Part shown: in pieces, positions 11,706-25,500 of the stretch
Layout of the letters: each line of letters opens with the position of its first letter
How positions within the stretch are numbered: position 1 is the stretch's first letter
NCBI GenBank assembly: GCA_017590115.1
Contig: JAGGNK010006892.1
Coordinates: 17,089,736-17,153,735 of the forward strand
DNA: 64,000 nucleotides
Direction of reading: 5' to 3'
Origin: Montifringilla adamsi
Lineage: Eukaryota > Chordata > Aves > Passeriformes > Passeridae
Program-made: the position numbers and the translations under genes
Notes under the pieces: model-generated
Told to the model about the DNA's origin: nothing
What the model saw: only the letters and a program-made list of their open reading frames with translations
Database searches by the model: none

Positions 11706-13411
11706 AAATTTGAGAAGGGAATAGCTCCTGCTCTTTCACTAACCATTTTTAATTCTTCACAGTGAAAAGAAAACAAGAGAATGGCGTTGAGAGATGATTC
11801 CAAAAACTTGCCATGGACAGATATGAAAAAAGAGGGTTAAGTGGGAAACAATGTCCTCCAGCCTGGGGAGTCAGAAGATCATCCAAGACCACCTATTTTT
11901 TTCAAAAGTCTCTGTGAAACTCCCTTGCTGTCTCATATGGGTTTTTTAGTATCAAAGTCTTCAGAAGCTAATCATCTTATTTCTCACTCTGTGAGCTCAA
12001 ATGAGTTTTCTGTACATATCCATACTTCTAGGTACTGACAAATTATCAGCACAATAGACCACCTCTGCTTCTCCCTTTTGTCTTTCAGTGAAATCCAGAA
12101 GGTTGCACAGCCAAGCTTGCAAAGGTAGCAAAGGGAGGAAGGCAGTTTCAACCCAGCCTCTTAGTGTGTGCATGGCTTACCAAATGTTTCATCTGAAGCC
12201 ACTGTATCTTGTCGAGAACTAAAACAAGCACAGCAGACTCAAGATACTTGTCTGAAACCCTCATGACTACCCTGTAATGCTCCTGAAATCTGGACTCCCC
12301 ATAAACCCACCCGATGAGCTGGCAGGCAAGTGAACGGATCACTGGCTTCACTCTGCAGCTGTTTCACCAAAACCTGGTGAACTACACTCCCACAAAATAT
12401 TTCAGTTTTCACAAATCATCAATTTTTAACAAAAGTTTCTTTGCTGGAAAATTCCTACTCACTTATAGCTTTGAAGATGCAAGTGCACAAATACAACAGG
12501 AGCAGACCCTCTTTGGAAAAGCCCATACCCCTCTACCAGATTTTACCCTGGCCCTCGGTGGTTTGGTGATCTCCAATCCACCAAGACTCAGGGAGAGATG
12601 GATGGGCTCTGGGGAAGTTGAGACACATTCCACTGGTGCTCTGAAGACCAGGAACAGCACAGTGGATCCGAGCCAGCTGGAAGCTAGCCCAGGGCTCGGC
12701 ATGCTGGGGTGCTGTGTGTGCTGCGACAAGCGCTGCTTGGTAGGTGGCCACTGCATGCTCAACAAGCTGGAACTCCTTCTGCGCTCCCTCTGCAGTCCCA
12801 CTGTTTGCCCAAGCAAATGGCTGGATTTTATTTTGGTGTGGAAAGAAAAACATGTTTCAACAGAACCAGATTCCCTTTTCTCGGAAAGCTGCTCTTGCAG
12901 CCCTGATTTTAAAAGCATATATTACTGACATGAACGCAATTGCTTTTCCTCACAACAGCACTCTAAAGCAAAAAATCCCTAATACACCGTTAGTCATCAG
13001 CAAAATTCCCGATGACGTCGAGTATTTAGTACATATACAAGGCACTGCCTTGGCAGGACTGGCTTAATGTGTAGGAATTCTGCAGCAGAGTGCAATGTTT
13101 GTCCTTCCACAAAACAGCCAGAGCCAGTCCTGGAGCCCAGGTCCCAGGGTATCCTGGTGGGACCACTGCTCCTCTGTCACAACCACAACGTTTTGGTCGG
13201 CCTTGCTCTTCAGCAATGTGGGACAATACTAATGGCTGTTTCTATTATCCACACTGGCCACTACTCCTCGTGGTTTACCACTCCTAATCCAGATTTAGGC
13301 TTTAATCTCAGGGCACAGCAGAGGCATAGGGGTAGACACATGTATACATCCAGCAACCAAAGAATGACTTACAAAAAAAAAAATCCAAACCCTCCAGTCA
13401 GCTGGCCATTC
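11706..13411. other. Intergenic DNA with long overlapping open frames
   Basis: The longest frame in the gene-poor flank lies here (12314-12928 plus, 204 codons), opposed by minus-strand frames of 151 codons (12463-12918) and 106 codons (12533-12853). None matches a family I recognise, and the two strands cannot both be coding, so I do not call a gene. Confidence 0.5.
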
Positions 13412-13429
13412 TGTAGCTTGGAATTGCAC

Positions 13430-13435
13430 TTTATT
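13430..13435 (-). terminator. Candidate distal polyadenylation signal of USP12
   Basis: AATAAA on the minus strand is followed within about 30-60 nt by a G/T-rich stretch and then an 11-nt T run (13373-13383 read on the minus strand), the arrangement of a cleavage and polyadenylation site. It also sits at the boundary where the AT-rich, transposon-free tract gives way to GC-richer DNA. The assignment to USP12 rests on strand and position only. Confidence 0.45.
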
Positions 13436-13489
13436 AGTCAACATCATCAGTATTTTATGAAAGCTATACAAACAGTTTCACAGAATGGC

Positions 13490-13505
13490 ATATATATATA
13501 TATAT
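13490..13505. repeat. Short (AT)n microsatellite
   Basis: An AT dinucleotide run of about 8 units near the proposed USP12 3' end. Confidence 0.8.
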
Positions 13506-16500
13506 GTCTATTAAATAACTTCGTCATTTAGTTTATAACATATTCTAGCAGGGGGCTGTTCTTCTCAAAGAGCTGCATGATCAAAACCAAAAAACTAAAA
13601 ACTTCAGGTCAACAGTATAAGAAAACAGACTAAGCACAATTTTCCAAGGCTTATTAATTGAGTTTTGAAGATTTAAAATTCTATATGGGATAAGTCAGCT
13701 ATTACTGACATGTGAATGAAATAATTTTAACTATGTTTGCCTGCATACTTCACTGAGTTTTAGGCTGAAACTTATTCACTTGAATTTATAAAGTCACCCA
13801 AATTTACTGCAAATGTTTTCTCCAAGCCCCAAATGGTATCTGAATGAGAAAGAATAGTTCAATTAACTGAGCACAGTAAAGTTATGAGCAAAGACTGCTT
13901 TTAAAAGCCTCTTTTTGAAATTGAACTGCTTTTTCACACATAACATGTGAAAGCTTCACTGCTGATGTAAGTCTTTTTGTATGAATAGTATTAATCATCC
14001 ATAAACACAAGCCTTTGCCCACAGGTTTAAATATGCCACACTTAGGACAGCCCTAATGCTTTGACCATTGCTATTTCTAGCTCCAGTGATTTTAAGAAAA
14101 CAAGGATTTTTTAACGCAAAAAATTTTTTCATCACCAGGCACAAAATGGATTCTTTACCTTATGTAAAACTATGGAAAATTTCTATTAATAAGTCAGGCC
14201 AAAATTGCCAACTCTGTATAAAAAGTTAAGCTTCCAACTGCATATTAGGCATCCACATTGTAATGACCTTTCCAAAGACACTGGGATTATGTAGCTCCTT
14301 TTCATTTCAGGGGACTTCTACTGTTGACACTGAAAAAATATTCAGAAGACAAGCAGGATTTCAAATCATACTGAAACGATTAGTTTCAGGCACTTACATT
14401 TCAGCAGTTTTTGTTTTTAAATCCGTAGCCTGATTCCCCACACCAAAGTAGCACTTTGAAAACATCCACGTTTAGACACCACACTTTAAACACTTGCACA
14501 TCTACATTCAGCCTACATTTGCATGAATATGTCAAAACGTTTTTTTAATTCCTCTTCACACTTTAGGAGAAACATTCAAGAACTGACAGATTTGTGGAAA
14601 AAACCCCTCAAGTTGGCCATTAGCAAGAAGTCAGTGATTTACATATAATTATCTAGACATCCACAACACAGCAATCAGCCAAATAAATGGAACACTAATG
14701 TGACAGCTGAATTCTGATCTCCACATCTTCCTTAACATAATTTAAAAAATAACAGCAACAATGGGAAACCAGCCTTGATACAAAATGACTTAGAACCTTA
14801 ATTCACCAAATTTAATCATCTGTAAGAAGGACTCCAGTAAATCATTAATCACAGAACAACAAAATTTTTAATGAAAAACACCTCAAGCCTCCAAAATTAC
14901 TGTAGACCTTGCCTGCAGAATAGGAAAAATACTTCATTGCTTTTCATTTCACCAGACAAGGTAAGATCTGCACTGAATCAGCATATGAGATAATGCTCAG
15001 AGAAATGTTGCTTTTTGAGGATCCTTATACTCTCAGGGAGCACTTGAAAGGTTTGCTCTCTCAGATATTCAAGGCCACACTTTCATCACTCCTTGCTTCC
15101 ACATGAATAATGCCCTTTTTTTTACATGATCTCACGTTCTCCTCATCAACAAAAATATTTAAAATACATAACTCCTATTAAATTTTATGATTAACTGGAT
15201 TTTTGTAACCTTCCTGCATGTTGACCCCTACAATCTTACCCAAACCTTGAGGGAACCAAACAAAAAACCACAGTTCTGCTTTTAGTACTTAGGTAAACAG
15301 GCACAGAACACCAGGAAATGTTTTCTATGCACGCCCAGCCAGGAATGGGAACTGGAGTCAGATCATGGTTCAAGGAGATAATTGCCACGAGCAGATGCTA
15401 AAATGGCCCTCAGTTAAAACCACCAAACTGAGCAAGTTAGAACAAGATGTCTCAACTGTGAAAACCACTGAGCATATGCTAAGCCCTTGAAGCTGCTATG
15501 CCTGTTGCACACGAAAGGAAGAGCAGGCAACCAGTTTAGGCAGCTTTCTATCCAGGCTTACCACTAATTTTGCAAGGAGTGTTTTGTAAGATGGAGTTTT
15601 TATCGCGCTTCACGTAGGTGGCTGCAACACTAGAACACAGCAGGACAAGTGCCAGGCAGGCCAGACCTCCCGAGACGTGTGGCAGCTGTTTGAAGCACAT
15701 TTTCTTGATGGAAAACACTGAAGTGGGACTGGATTACTCAGGACTCAGCATCCCCATATAAATCCGAGATTTATCTTTTTGGGAAGGCAGCTGCCTTCTC
15801 ACATCCTTCCTTCTCAGTTTCCAAAATGGAAGTTGGCATTTGTGCACTTAGAGTGCTGTCACTATTACCCCAGCTGTGTTCCTTGTGGCAGTTTCCAGCT
15901 GAACACACAGCTGTGTCTCCCGAGGTGTGCAGATGTACCTGAAGTACAGCAAAACCACCAGGAGGTGCCAGTTTTTGGACACACAGATTCACAGTGCAGG
16001 CTGACAACTGGTGTAATACAGACTGCCCCATCAGCCAGCCTGTCACTGTTTTTAGAGACTTCAAGGCTCTGGGGCTTTTTTCATCTCACTATAATCCTTG
16101 TTAACAAGCTTTTGGTATGCTATTATTGTTAAATTAACCAAATTTGTCCAAAAGCAGCGTTTCACTGCTTCATATTTTTCAAAAATTTTCTTTACTCACT
16201 GAAACACAAAATTATCGTGCATTCTACATTTTTAAAATGGCCAAGTTATTTTTCAATTTATTTTTACTCCCACAAATATATATTACCTTGCACACAATCC
16301 AATAATTAATAAAGACAAAAGACAATTTAGGAGCTATAGTAACTTTCCTCTTTTCTCCTTTGGTGAATTATGAATAATTCTACATGCAAAATATGGGGGG
16401 AAAAAAGGCTAATTGGTGTTGTGATATATTTGTGGAACACACTTGTTGATCTCGACTTGTAGTATCTCCCTTTAATACTCTCCAATACAGGAAAAGTTAC

Positions 16501-19500
16501 CAGAATTAAAAGCAAACAAACAACACCCCTGCCAAAAAAACAAAAAAACCCAAAAACAAACAATGAAGAAAAGAGTGAATACACACCCTATAAATATTGA
16601 AATTGTACATTTAAAATGGTTTGTCTCTCTTTTATGAAAAAAAAAGGAATGGAAGAGAGTCTCAGGGTATTGTCTATGCAGCAAGTACAGTCCTGATTAA
16701 TGCAGTTTTTCTCACCATATTCCCTGAAGGTTCTTGGTGGCTGCTCTGCAAAATTTGGGTCATGTTAGATTGGGATTAGCAATTACAGTGACGCCTCTTT
16801 GGCATCTAAAACTCCTAACAGGTCTTCTCATAACCTGCTTCTGATGACCCCTGTGTAACATTGCCATGCCATGCCATGAAACACTAAATAAGCTCAAAAG
16901 CAATGTAAAAGGCATCTTCTGTAAAACAAAGATTTCATTTTTCAAGTATGTTTTTGATTATGTAGCAATCTTAGGGAGAAACACTGCATGCCTTTCATAG
17001 TCTCCTTACAAAAAGGAGGAAAAGGGTACACCAAGGTTGCATTTGTTCAATCCCACGATTCCAATTTTTTTGTATTGAAGAGTACATTCACCACAGAGAC
17101 ATGACAATTTAGAAAACAGAAAGCAGCAGATACTTTCAATGCAAATACCTCGTATCTGATCTCTGACATACAACTCAGTGATGTACCAAACGTTGTCTGA
17201 GGCTGTGTATCGGTAATCTTCCCTGATGTGGAAGATGCAGAGAAGATGGATGTGACACAACATTGGGATAACGAGCCTCCAGAAGGCCAAATAAATGTGC
17301 AAGCATGGAAATAGGCAACTGGAGCTGAATGCTTTTAGCACATCTTGTAAGAGCTGATCACGGCAGTCACTGCAACAAAACAACACTCAGTGAAACAGAG
17401 TTAAAACAACATAACAATCACACCTCAAAGCAGCTGCAGCACATCAAGTTGAGCTATGATGCGATGACACTCAAATTCAGCTGATGAACTTGAGAGCAGA
17501 GGCATCCCTAGATATGGAATCACTTAATAATAAAACTAATAAAATATTCTGAGACCTTCACTATTTTTTTTTCTAAAATCAGTTACAGAAAATACACAAA
17601 TGGATGCTAGTGAAGAGACAGAAAATCTTCATAGATCAGACCACTAAAATATTACACTTCATATATGCACAAGTTTTTTCTGGGGGAGCACTCATTAATA
17701 CAATCATATCAACCTTAAATATCTGTGTACGGACAAAAACTTCAAATAGACTGAAACAGCAAATTAAACACACACACACAGAAAGGCATGAAAAAGCCTA
17801 AAACGACAGAATGTTTTGAGCACCCCCTAAATTCTCCAAATACCAGAAATCTGCACTAAATACAATATTTTTGTCTTTTGGGGGAATGCTGCTTTCGTAT
17901 CTGTTATGTCAGTGAATAATTGTAAAGCTACATCTCTCTACTTCCAGATAGACTCCTGCTGTGTGTTCTCTCTCCTGGATTACATAACCTGCAGAATGCA
18001 GATCAAGGACACGACTGATGCTCCTTCTGTAATTAGAGTTCCCTAATTACGCCAACATGGGTTCTATAACAATGACCAGGGTGCAAAGTACCTTGCTCTC
18101 TTCTGAGCCCTTACAATCTCTTATGCAGGCAGCAATCACAAACCACTAGAGAGAAAGAAAGAATATAATTTATTTGTACTTTTATTAAGAAACTCAACGA
18201 TATTACTCTGTTCATTTCAAAACTGATGATATCTACAATCTTCCTTATATATCCAACACATTCTTATAGAAGTAGAGAAGTTCCCCAAAGAATATATTTT
18301 AGCAAAGACCAAAGAAAGTTCATTACTGCCTCACCACACTCTATCATTAAAGCTGGAAACAATGGATTTCAGGGATCTCTGTATTTATGAAGCTTGTGTT
18401 TGTTTGCCTGGTAGTTGACTTGCACAGTTCATTTATAGCAATCAATCAAGTGGCAAAGCTGCTGCAAAGTGAACCACCCTTGAATACAGATTATGCAGAA
18501 TATTAATTCAGTAATAATTGAGTTCTTGGAGGCTCACAGGTAAAGAGACTAATGTATTATACATCCCACATTATGCTGTGAGAGGTTAGAGGTCTTTGAA
18601 GCCTTGTAAGACCAAAACCATTAATAGTGCATATTGCATTGTCAAGAGGGAAAAAAACCCCTGAATTTCTAAGACACAAAAACTTAAGATCAACTCGGAC
18701 AAATGTGGGGGGAAAGTGGAAACCTTACAAAGTAAAGCCACTCTTTGGAAGCAAACAATCAATACCTGCACTGTTTAAACTTTTAGAAAAGCCACAAAAG
18801 TATCATCAGTGTAATACTGTAGCCCACAGGTAATTAACATGCACTGAAACGTTTTCTTCCTTTAGAGATAAAGGTAACCAAACAGGTGGTTTCATCGATG
18901 AATACAATTTCAAGAAACTGCTCTCAGACAACTTTTAAAAACCCCAAACCAACGACAAAATGAAAACAAAAAACCAAACCCACAGATACCACCAAACCAC
19001 CACCCTCTTCCACAGGGAACAAACCAGGATGCCCTACCAAGCTTCAAGCTGCTGCTCCAGAGGGATACAGATCTGTGGATCTTACATTAATCTGCCAGCC
19101 CCATGCAGATGGCACAGAATGTGGTGGGGGATGTGAAGTGGCCCCAAATCCCTACGTGCTACCACCACCTGAATGCCACCTAAGGAGATCCAATCTGATT
19201 TATGACTAAATTCTGAAAACACAACTTGGTTTAACCATTCAGACATGTACCCCAACACCAAAAAGTCACCATTTCTGGGTGAAATGGTGAATGAAAGGCT
19301 ACAGATACAGTCATCACAATTATGAATATGGCAGGGTCTGAGCTGTTTGTGAAACCTCAAGTTCATTTATTTGCATTACAAAAGAAGAGTGCACTCCAAG
19401 TGAAGAATGATCTCAGATCATCCATGGATACTGCAACCAGCTAGTTTGTATTTGTGATGCTGGACTCCTGCCCTTTGTCAGTCTCTCACATGTTAATGCT

Positions 19501-22464
19501 GAAACTAATCCCATTTTTCTTTCCTTCTGTTTTCCCTCCCACAAGGTGGCGATCCAAGAAATCCCTTGGGCAACTCGGATGTGTATTTTGTGGCAAGGTA
19601 CAAATTTGTTTTTAAGGGAGAAGTAGTCCAGGAAGAACACTCCCTTCTCTTCTACCTCAGAGAGCAGGGACTTAGCAAAACTATTCCTAGAGAAACACAC
19701 CACCCCAAACACGGCTGCCACCCTATGATTTCCCTAACAACACAGTGAGTAAGATACTTAATGCAGTGTACTCAAACACACCTCTCTGCCCAGGGCTCAG
19801 GGCAGCTGGCCTAATACAGCAAGTTCCACATAGTTCTTTTTTTGGTTTTTTTTGAAAACATTATAAAGTACAAAAGGCATCTGACCGATCATCTGGGCTC
19901 CACAAATAATACAGAATGTATCTTTAGAGAACATAACTTTATTTAATAGAAGTTTTTTGCTCCAATATACAAAATAAGGGACTGCAATCCCAATTGACAT
20001 TTACATAGTTACACAGCAAATAAATTCCACCATTTACAACAACTGACAACTTTCCCACACTCCTCACTGTATTACAGTCAAGAAAAAATCCTATAATGTT
20101 TTACATACCGATACCAATCAGTTATATTTCGTATTTCTGTCTCGTTTAATTCTGTTTTAAGTTGCAGTTTCTGACACCAGTTTAATGAAGAACTTACAAT
20201 TACTTCAGCTGCGCTAAAAGAAAACCAAAATATATAATTTGGAACACTATCTCAAAACCCCTATACAAAATAAAAGTCAGTGTCTTATAAAAATACAAAG
20301 CAGGAGTAAAACCAGTGAAACAAGAAAAATGTTTTGAATTTTGTTAAAGTATAAAACATTTATCAACTAGCCTCAGCTTTCAACTACATTAAAACAAAAG
20401 AAAAAAAAAAGAAAAACAAAAAAAAAAGAAGAAAAAATAAGAAAAAAAGACCAAACAAATTAGCGAAAGGTAATATGACAGTTCTTTTGCAATACTGTAC
20501 CTTTAGTATGCAAAGGACTTCATCCTTCTAACATGCACCATTATTCAACTGATTTACCCCTAAATCCTTTTTCTATTGAAAGCCAAAAAGATGTTAACAT
20601 TATTTGAATCCTTTCAGAAAAATCCAATCATATTTTTCTGTATCTCCCACAATATTTAGGCTTTGCTTTACTTTACAATGCTGGTAGTTTAATCATGATA
20701 CATAATCTTCTATAAAAGAATTCTAGCCAAACCAAGGCATTAGAAACTCTGCATCTTACAAAAGCGATTTGTTATAGTATGACAGTTGCTAAATAGCCCA
20801 ATTTATTTAGTGACCCTGTTAAAGATTTGTTCAACTGAGTGAATAGGTGAAGTCATTTCCTGAGCTAAAAGATACAGGTAAGTAAATAGTCAGTTATAGC
20901 AGCAGACAGGAGACATTCTTTTCAAAAGTTGTAAGAGTATCAATAAAATAACTTTAGAAAATTACGGTAATGTAAAAATCACTAGCTGACAAGGGAGTGA
21001 CAAGGACATCCAAGACCTGATTGCCATAATCTGGAACGCATATCCAATGACCTTCCAGAAATTACATTCAGCTACTGTCAGACAATGTACTCCTAAGTGA
21101 AGAATGTCAAATAGTTCACATTTCTTACAGATCAGGTGTTTTGTCAAGTTTTAATTCTTAACGCTGTTTCATAAGCCTAAAGCAAGGTAAACTGCTTAAT
21201 TTAAAAAATTTCCACTATACAGGACTTAAATGTTATTACTTTTACAGGTATGTGGTATCTTCAGTCTCATGAAATTCCAAACCTATTTCTTCTTATTACT
21301 CAGACTTAATTTAATGCTTAACAGAAGTTGATCTGCTTTTAGGAGAGGAAATAATGTTCTTAAAATTGTTTACTTCGATCCAAATCATTCTAATTTGCCT
21401 AGAGTATGAACCATTAACAAATCATCAAAGAACTACAAAGACTGGTATACCACCACTGCACCAACATTTCTTATTATTTAAGTCTTCTACATAACAGTTT
21501 GATCACTTTTTTTACCCGTTAATGGGAAGAATCTATTCTGATTTTATTTAATAAAGTACCTGAGTTAGATACCAGTTGCAGAAGGAAATCTCTCTTCTGT
21601 GTTATAAATTTTTTTCAGATATCGTAGGTGTCGCTTTTGTAATTTTTATTGTCTCTCCTTTAATATTTAAACATAATTAGTTTAAATTCAAATGAATATA
21701 CAAAATTCCCAATACTTGTTAGAATAAAGGACAATACACAAGATCCTAAGTTACAATAATTTATAAATAAAAAATAAACTATTACAAACCCAATCTTTCC
21801 CCATACGGAGATGAAAAGCCATAACCTTGACTGATTGTTCCCGATCACACGTTATAAATAATGTAAGCTTCTCCAGAGAAGCAAAGCATCCTTGCCTCCC
21901 TGACACCAGTTCACACCTTCAGTTAAACCACTCCTATCAAGAAGGCAATTGAGTTGGGCCCAGACATAACTTCTTGCTACCATGTTAACCTTCCAAACCT
22001 CATTCCTTCAAACTTAAGCACAGGAAACTAACTTCACAGGGAATCCTTTACCTTTTATACACAAAGTCTGTATGAAATACAGATTTCTAATGCTCCTAAC
22101 TGCACCAGTCTGGCAGCGCAGTGAGAACTGATTCAAAGGCCACTGAAGTCCATGGAAGGCTACAATGGGCTTTGAACTAGGACCACAGAGATGGCATTCC
22201 CCAAAGGAAAGCTCCTGCAAGAGTGGCTGCTATCTCTCTTTTTGCTTTTATGGGATGCAGTGGAGATGTGTAGTCAGCATGATACCTGAGCAAATAAAAT
22301 GAAAATGATACAAATATTTCAAGAACCCCAAACTCTTTTCTTAGTTGTGTGCAAACTGTGCTATTGCCCCTAGAGCTCCCTGCTTTCCTTCTCTTCAGTG
22401 CTTGCTCCATTCCAGGAAAGAGAAGATGTGAGACACAAAAATCTCTCTTCACTACAGCTCCCCC

Positions 22465-22566
22465 TCAGTCCCGAGACTGATAGAAGAGGATGTAGCCAGA
22501 CTCAGAGTTCTTTGAGATGTCTGATGTCAACCCGTAGAATTCTTCAATAGCTTGTGCATCAATTTT
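22465..22566 (-). CDS. USP12: USP12 coding exon 9 and stop codon
   Basis: The exon encodes residues 337-369 ([20 protein letters not shown] to YILFYQSRD) followed by TGA at 22465-22467. The acceptor is TTTACATCCAG. The C-terminus is identical to the mammalian one. Sequence continues directly into the 3' UTR without another acceptable donor needed to complete the protein. Confidence 0.96.
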   Translation of the reverse strand, partial: KIDAQAIEEFYGLTSDISKNSESGYILFYQSRD

Positions 22567-25500
22567 CTGGATGTAAAAACACAAAAAATTGAAGTAGGAA
22601 TGTCTTGCATAATATCCACATAACATTAGGCTCCACTCTAAAAGTTACTGTCAAACCAAATTAACTTTCACATAATTACATAAAACAATAAAATCCAAAT
22701 AATTATTAAACTTGTTATGTCTCAGCTTCCCCTCAGCCATCAACTGCACAGAGGGTAGCAGCTATGTATGTTTTATACATAAATTTTTAAGTGTTGTTGT
22801 AAGTATTACATTAAGTTCCTCTGTATTTTAAGCTAAAACCCAATTCACCTATATCATTATTTGCCTTCTTGCCACAGAACAGTTTATTAAACAATGGTGA
22901 AAGACAGTGGTCATAAACAAAAGAGTTTCTTTTAAGTACAAAAGCCTAAATGCAATTCAAAGTGTTGTACAGTCAAACTGTAAGGCACAGCTCTGTGAAC
23001 ACAATTATTGCTCATTTAGACTGGGGTTGAAGCCTCTTTTCATCAGCACACCAGTCATTCCACTTTAAATAATCAGATCCACAAGAGGGGTGCATGTGCT
23101 CTGGTTGGGCTTACCTCAACAATATCATCATCAAAAAGCAACCAAAAATCATGACTCTTCACTATTGCAATATAATGTCCTCTGTTAGGGCCACTGTAAA
23201 ATAAAATTAGGAAAGAACATAAACCATAACACACATATATATTTGGAGATGAATTCCTTTTAATTATTTTTATTGTAGAAAAGCAATACTTAAGAGTAAT
23301 TAAAATGGCTGCCACTACAATTTCTGTTTGGATGTGTCTTGTCTTTTTTTTTACTTTCCACTTACATCATCCTCACAATACAGTCTTACTTATTATGCTA
23401 AATAAAGGATTACAAGTTCAAATAAGGAATGAGCAGCACAGGCACTGAAAATATAAATGAAATCTTAAACAGAGACAGAGAAGTTAAATCAATAAAGCAT
23501 TCTGATATTTCATAGAGACAGAACAGATCCCAAACTATTTCTGATCTTCAGAAAGAAAAAAGCCTGTAGACCTGCTGCTCATCTCCAGTCTCTTTATCTA
23601 GTCCACTGTAAACAGAAACTGAATTAAATGGGCAGTTTGGGAGCCTCAAGAAGCTCAGCAATGAGAAGGGCTCCCAGTTAAAACTGTTACAATGCTTAGC
23701 CTCTTCAGTTGTGGCAGACAAGAAATTTCTCCACGACTATGCCAGAAAAAACAACCCACCAGGACTTTAGGGTTGTCTTATTTCTCATCAGGTTTCCAGT
23801 AAGGAAAAAGTGCAATTTCTGAAACAGCTGGACCTTACAACTGCAAGTGCACAACCGAGTTAAAGCAGTTCTGAAGCTGCCGTAACTGGCCAGCAGCACT
23901 CCCATGGCTTTTGTGCCCAGGTCAGGGAGGGAAGGTGCCATCCTGAGGGAGATGTCTGTGCACCCGATCACCAGCACCATGAAAACAGCACGGGCATCTC
24001 CTTCCTGCCCATGGCTCCGAGAACAGAGCAGTCCCCAAGAAGGCAGAAACGGTCAAAACAGCCAGGAAGAATTTCCCTCATAATCCAGAACAAGAGTGTC
24101 CCAGACAACTACAGCACAAAGGCTTATTTTCCAAAATTGTCCAATTTGAGATCTATTTATCTTAACTATCTCAACTCTTTAGTCATTGTGAAAAGACTGA
24201 ATAAGTGGAGCAAATTGTCCAAAGAGAAAGTGAAATTAGGATGCCTAGTTATGAAACTGTGACCAGTACAACCTAATCTAATGTCAAAGTCACCCTGCTT
24301 TGAGTTTTAGTATTTGACTTTACAACATAAATTATTCTATGATTCTAGATGTCAAATTGTAATTTTCAAGTTTTCAACTTGGGGCTTTTATCCACTCAAT
24401 AAGCAGTTTGTAGAACAAGCTGGTTTTAAGCCTTGAAGCCACAAGAACATGTGTTGAATATAGCAAAATCAAATACAAATCTAACAGTCCTATTTTGAAA
24501 GCAATGAAACAAAGTAACCAACAAAACTCATAATATATGGATATATTTCAGAAAATGTTGCTCAAGCCTTAAGAAAAAAACCACACCCTAAAGGAAATGC
24601 TTTATAAATTAATCCTTCTATAATGCTTTCCTTCCTAAGAAAGCTTTTCTCTTTAGAAACTGTTTTGAAATACTATTATATGATAATGTGTGTTTTGTGT
24701 TGGTTTTTTTCCAACACAGTTAAGTTCATATAAAGACCTGTAATGTGAAATATAGTTACCATGTTTCACAACGATCTCTCAAAGCAACAAGGCCATAATT
24801 TCTGTCAAGACTGGTAGCTTTTCCCCACAACACTTTTTTCTTAAATAGGTTCCTTTTTAAGAGGTATTTATTTACTATTGATTTATATCAATAAATGATA
24901 TTTATTGTGTTTTGAGTGCTTTGTGTTGTTCCTTTAAGCACAGTTATGCTCATTAAAAAATCCCTTGCTTAAAGCAGAGTTATTACCTTCCACAATGAAC
25001 TACCACAGCAACAAGGTCATACATTCTGTCAGGATTGGTGGCATCTCCTGAGGTGTTAAATAAACGAAGCTCTAAAGGAAAAACTACTCTATAAGAGAGT
25101 TTTGTGTATCGATGCAGCTGATCCATGTACTTAAATCTCTTCAAATGGAGAGCTAGAATCATAGGCAGCTTTTTTACTTTCATCCTGAAAAAAAGAACAA
25201 ACCCAAAAAGCCAACAATGTTTCCAATATTCATCCTAAACATTCAGTCGGTATCAACAAACAAGAAACTTGTTTTACTGAAGTCTTTAAAAACCTTTGCA
25301 AGCATTAAAAGAAACCAAAGTAATCAGATGTTTAAAAGTATCTTGTGTTGCTAAACTAAAGGAAGATTTTTAACTAAAAGAGAGAGAGAACCGAAAATGT
25401 ATTTAAAACAGTAAGATATAGAATATAAAAGCAGCTGTGATGAGCTCACATAATAATTTAGACATAAAGATCACACAGCACAGAATTCATTTTTAAGTTT

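Larger units (their letters stand above)
13412..22464 (-). other. USP12: Probable USP12 3' UTR and downstream transcribed region (end uncertain)
   Basis: About 9 kb of AT-rich sequence follows the stop codon, and I recognise no CR1 or other transposon in it, unlike the flanks. Minus-strand AATAAA hexamers occur at 21543-21548, 20802-20807, 19938-19943, 19366-19371, 18169-18174, 18181-18186 and 13430-13435, so several alternative 3' ends are possible. The most distal has the best surroundings (see its own entry). Human USP12 is known to have a 3' UTR of a few kb, so the longest form is inference. A purine-rich low-complexity stretch lies at about 20393-20460 and a short CA run at 17769-17780. 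Confidence 0.45.
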
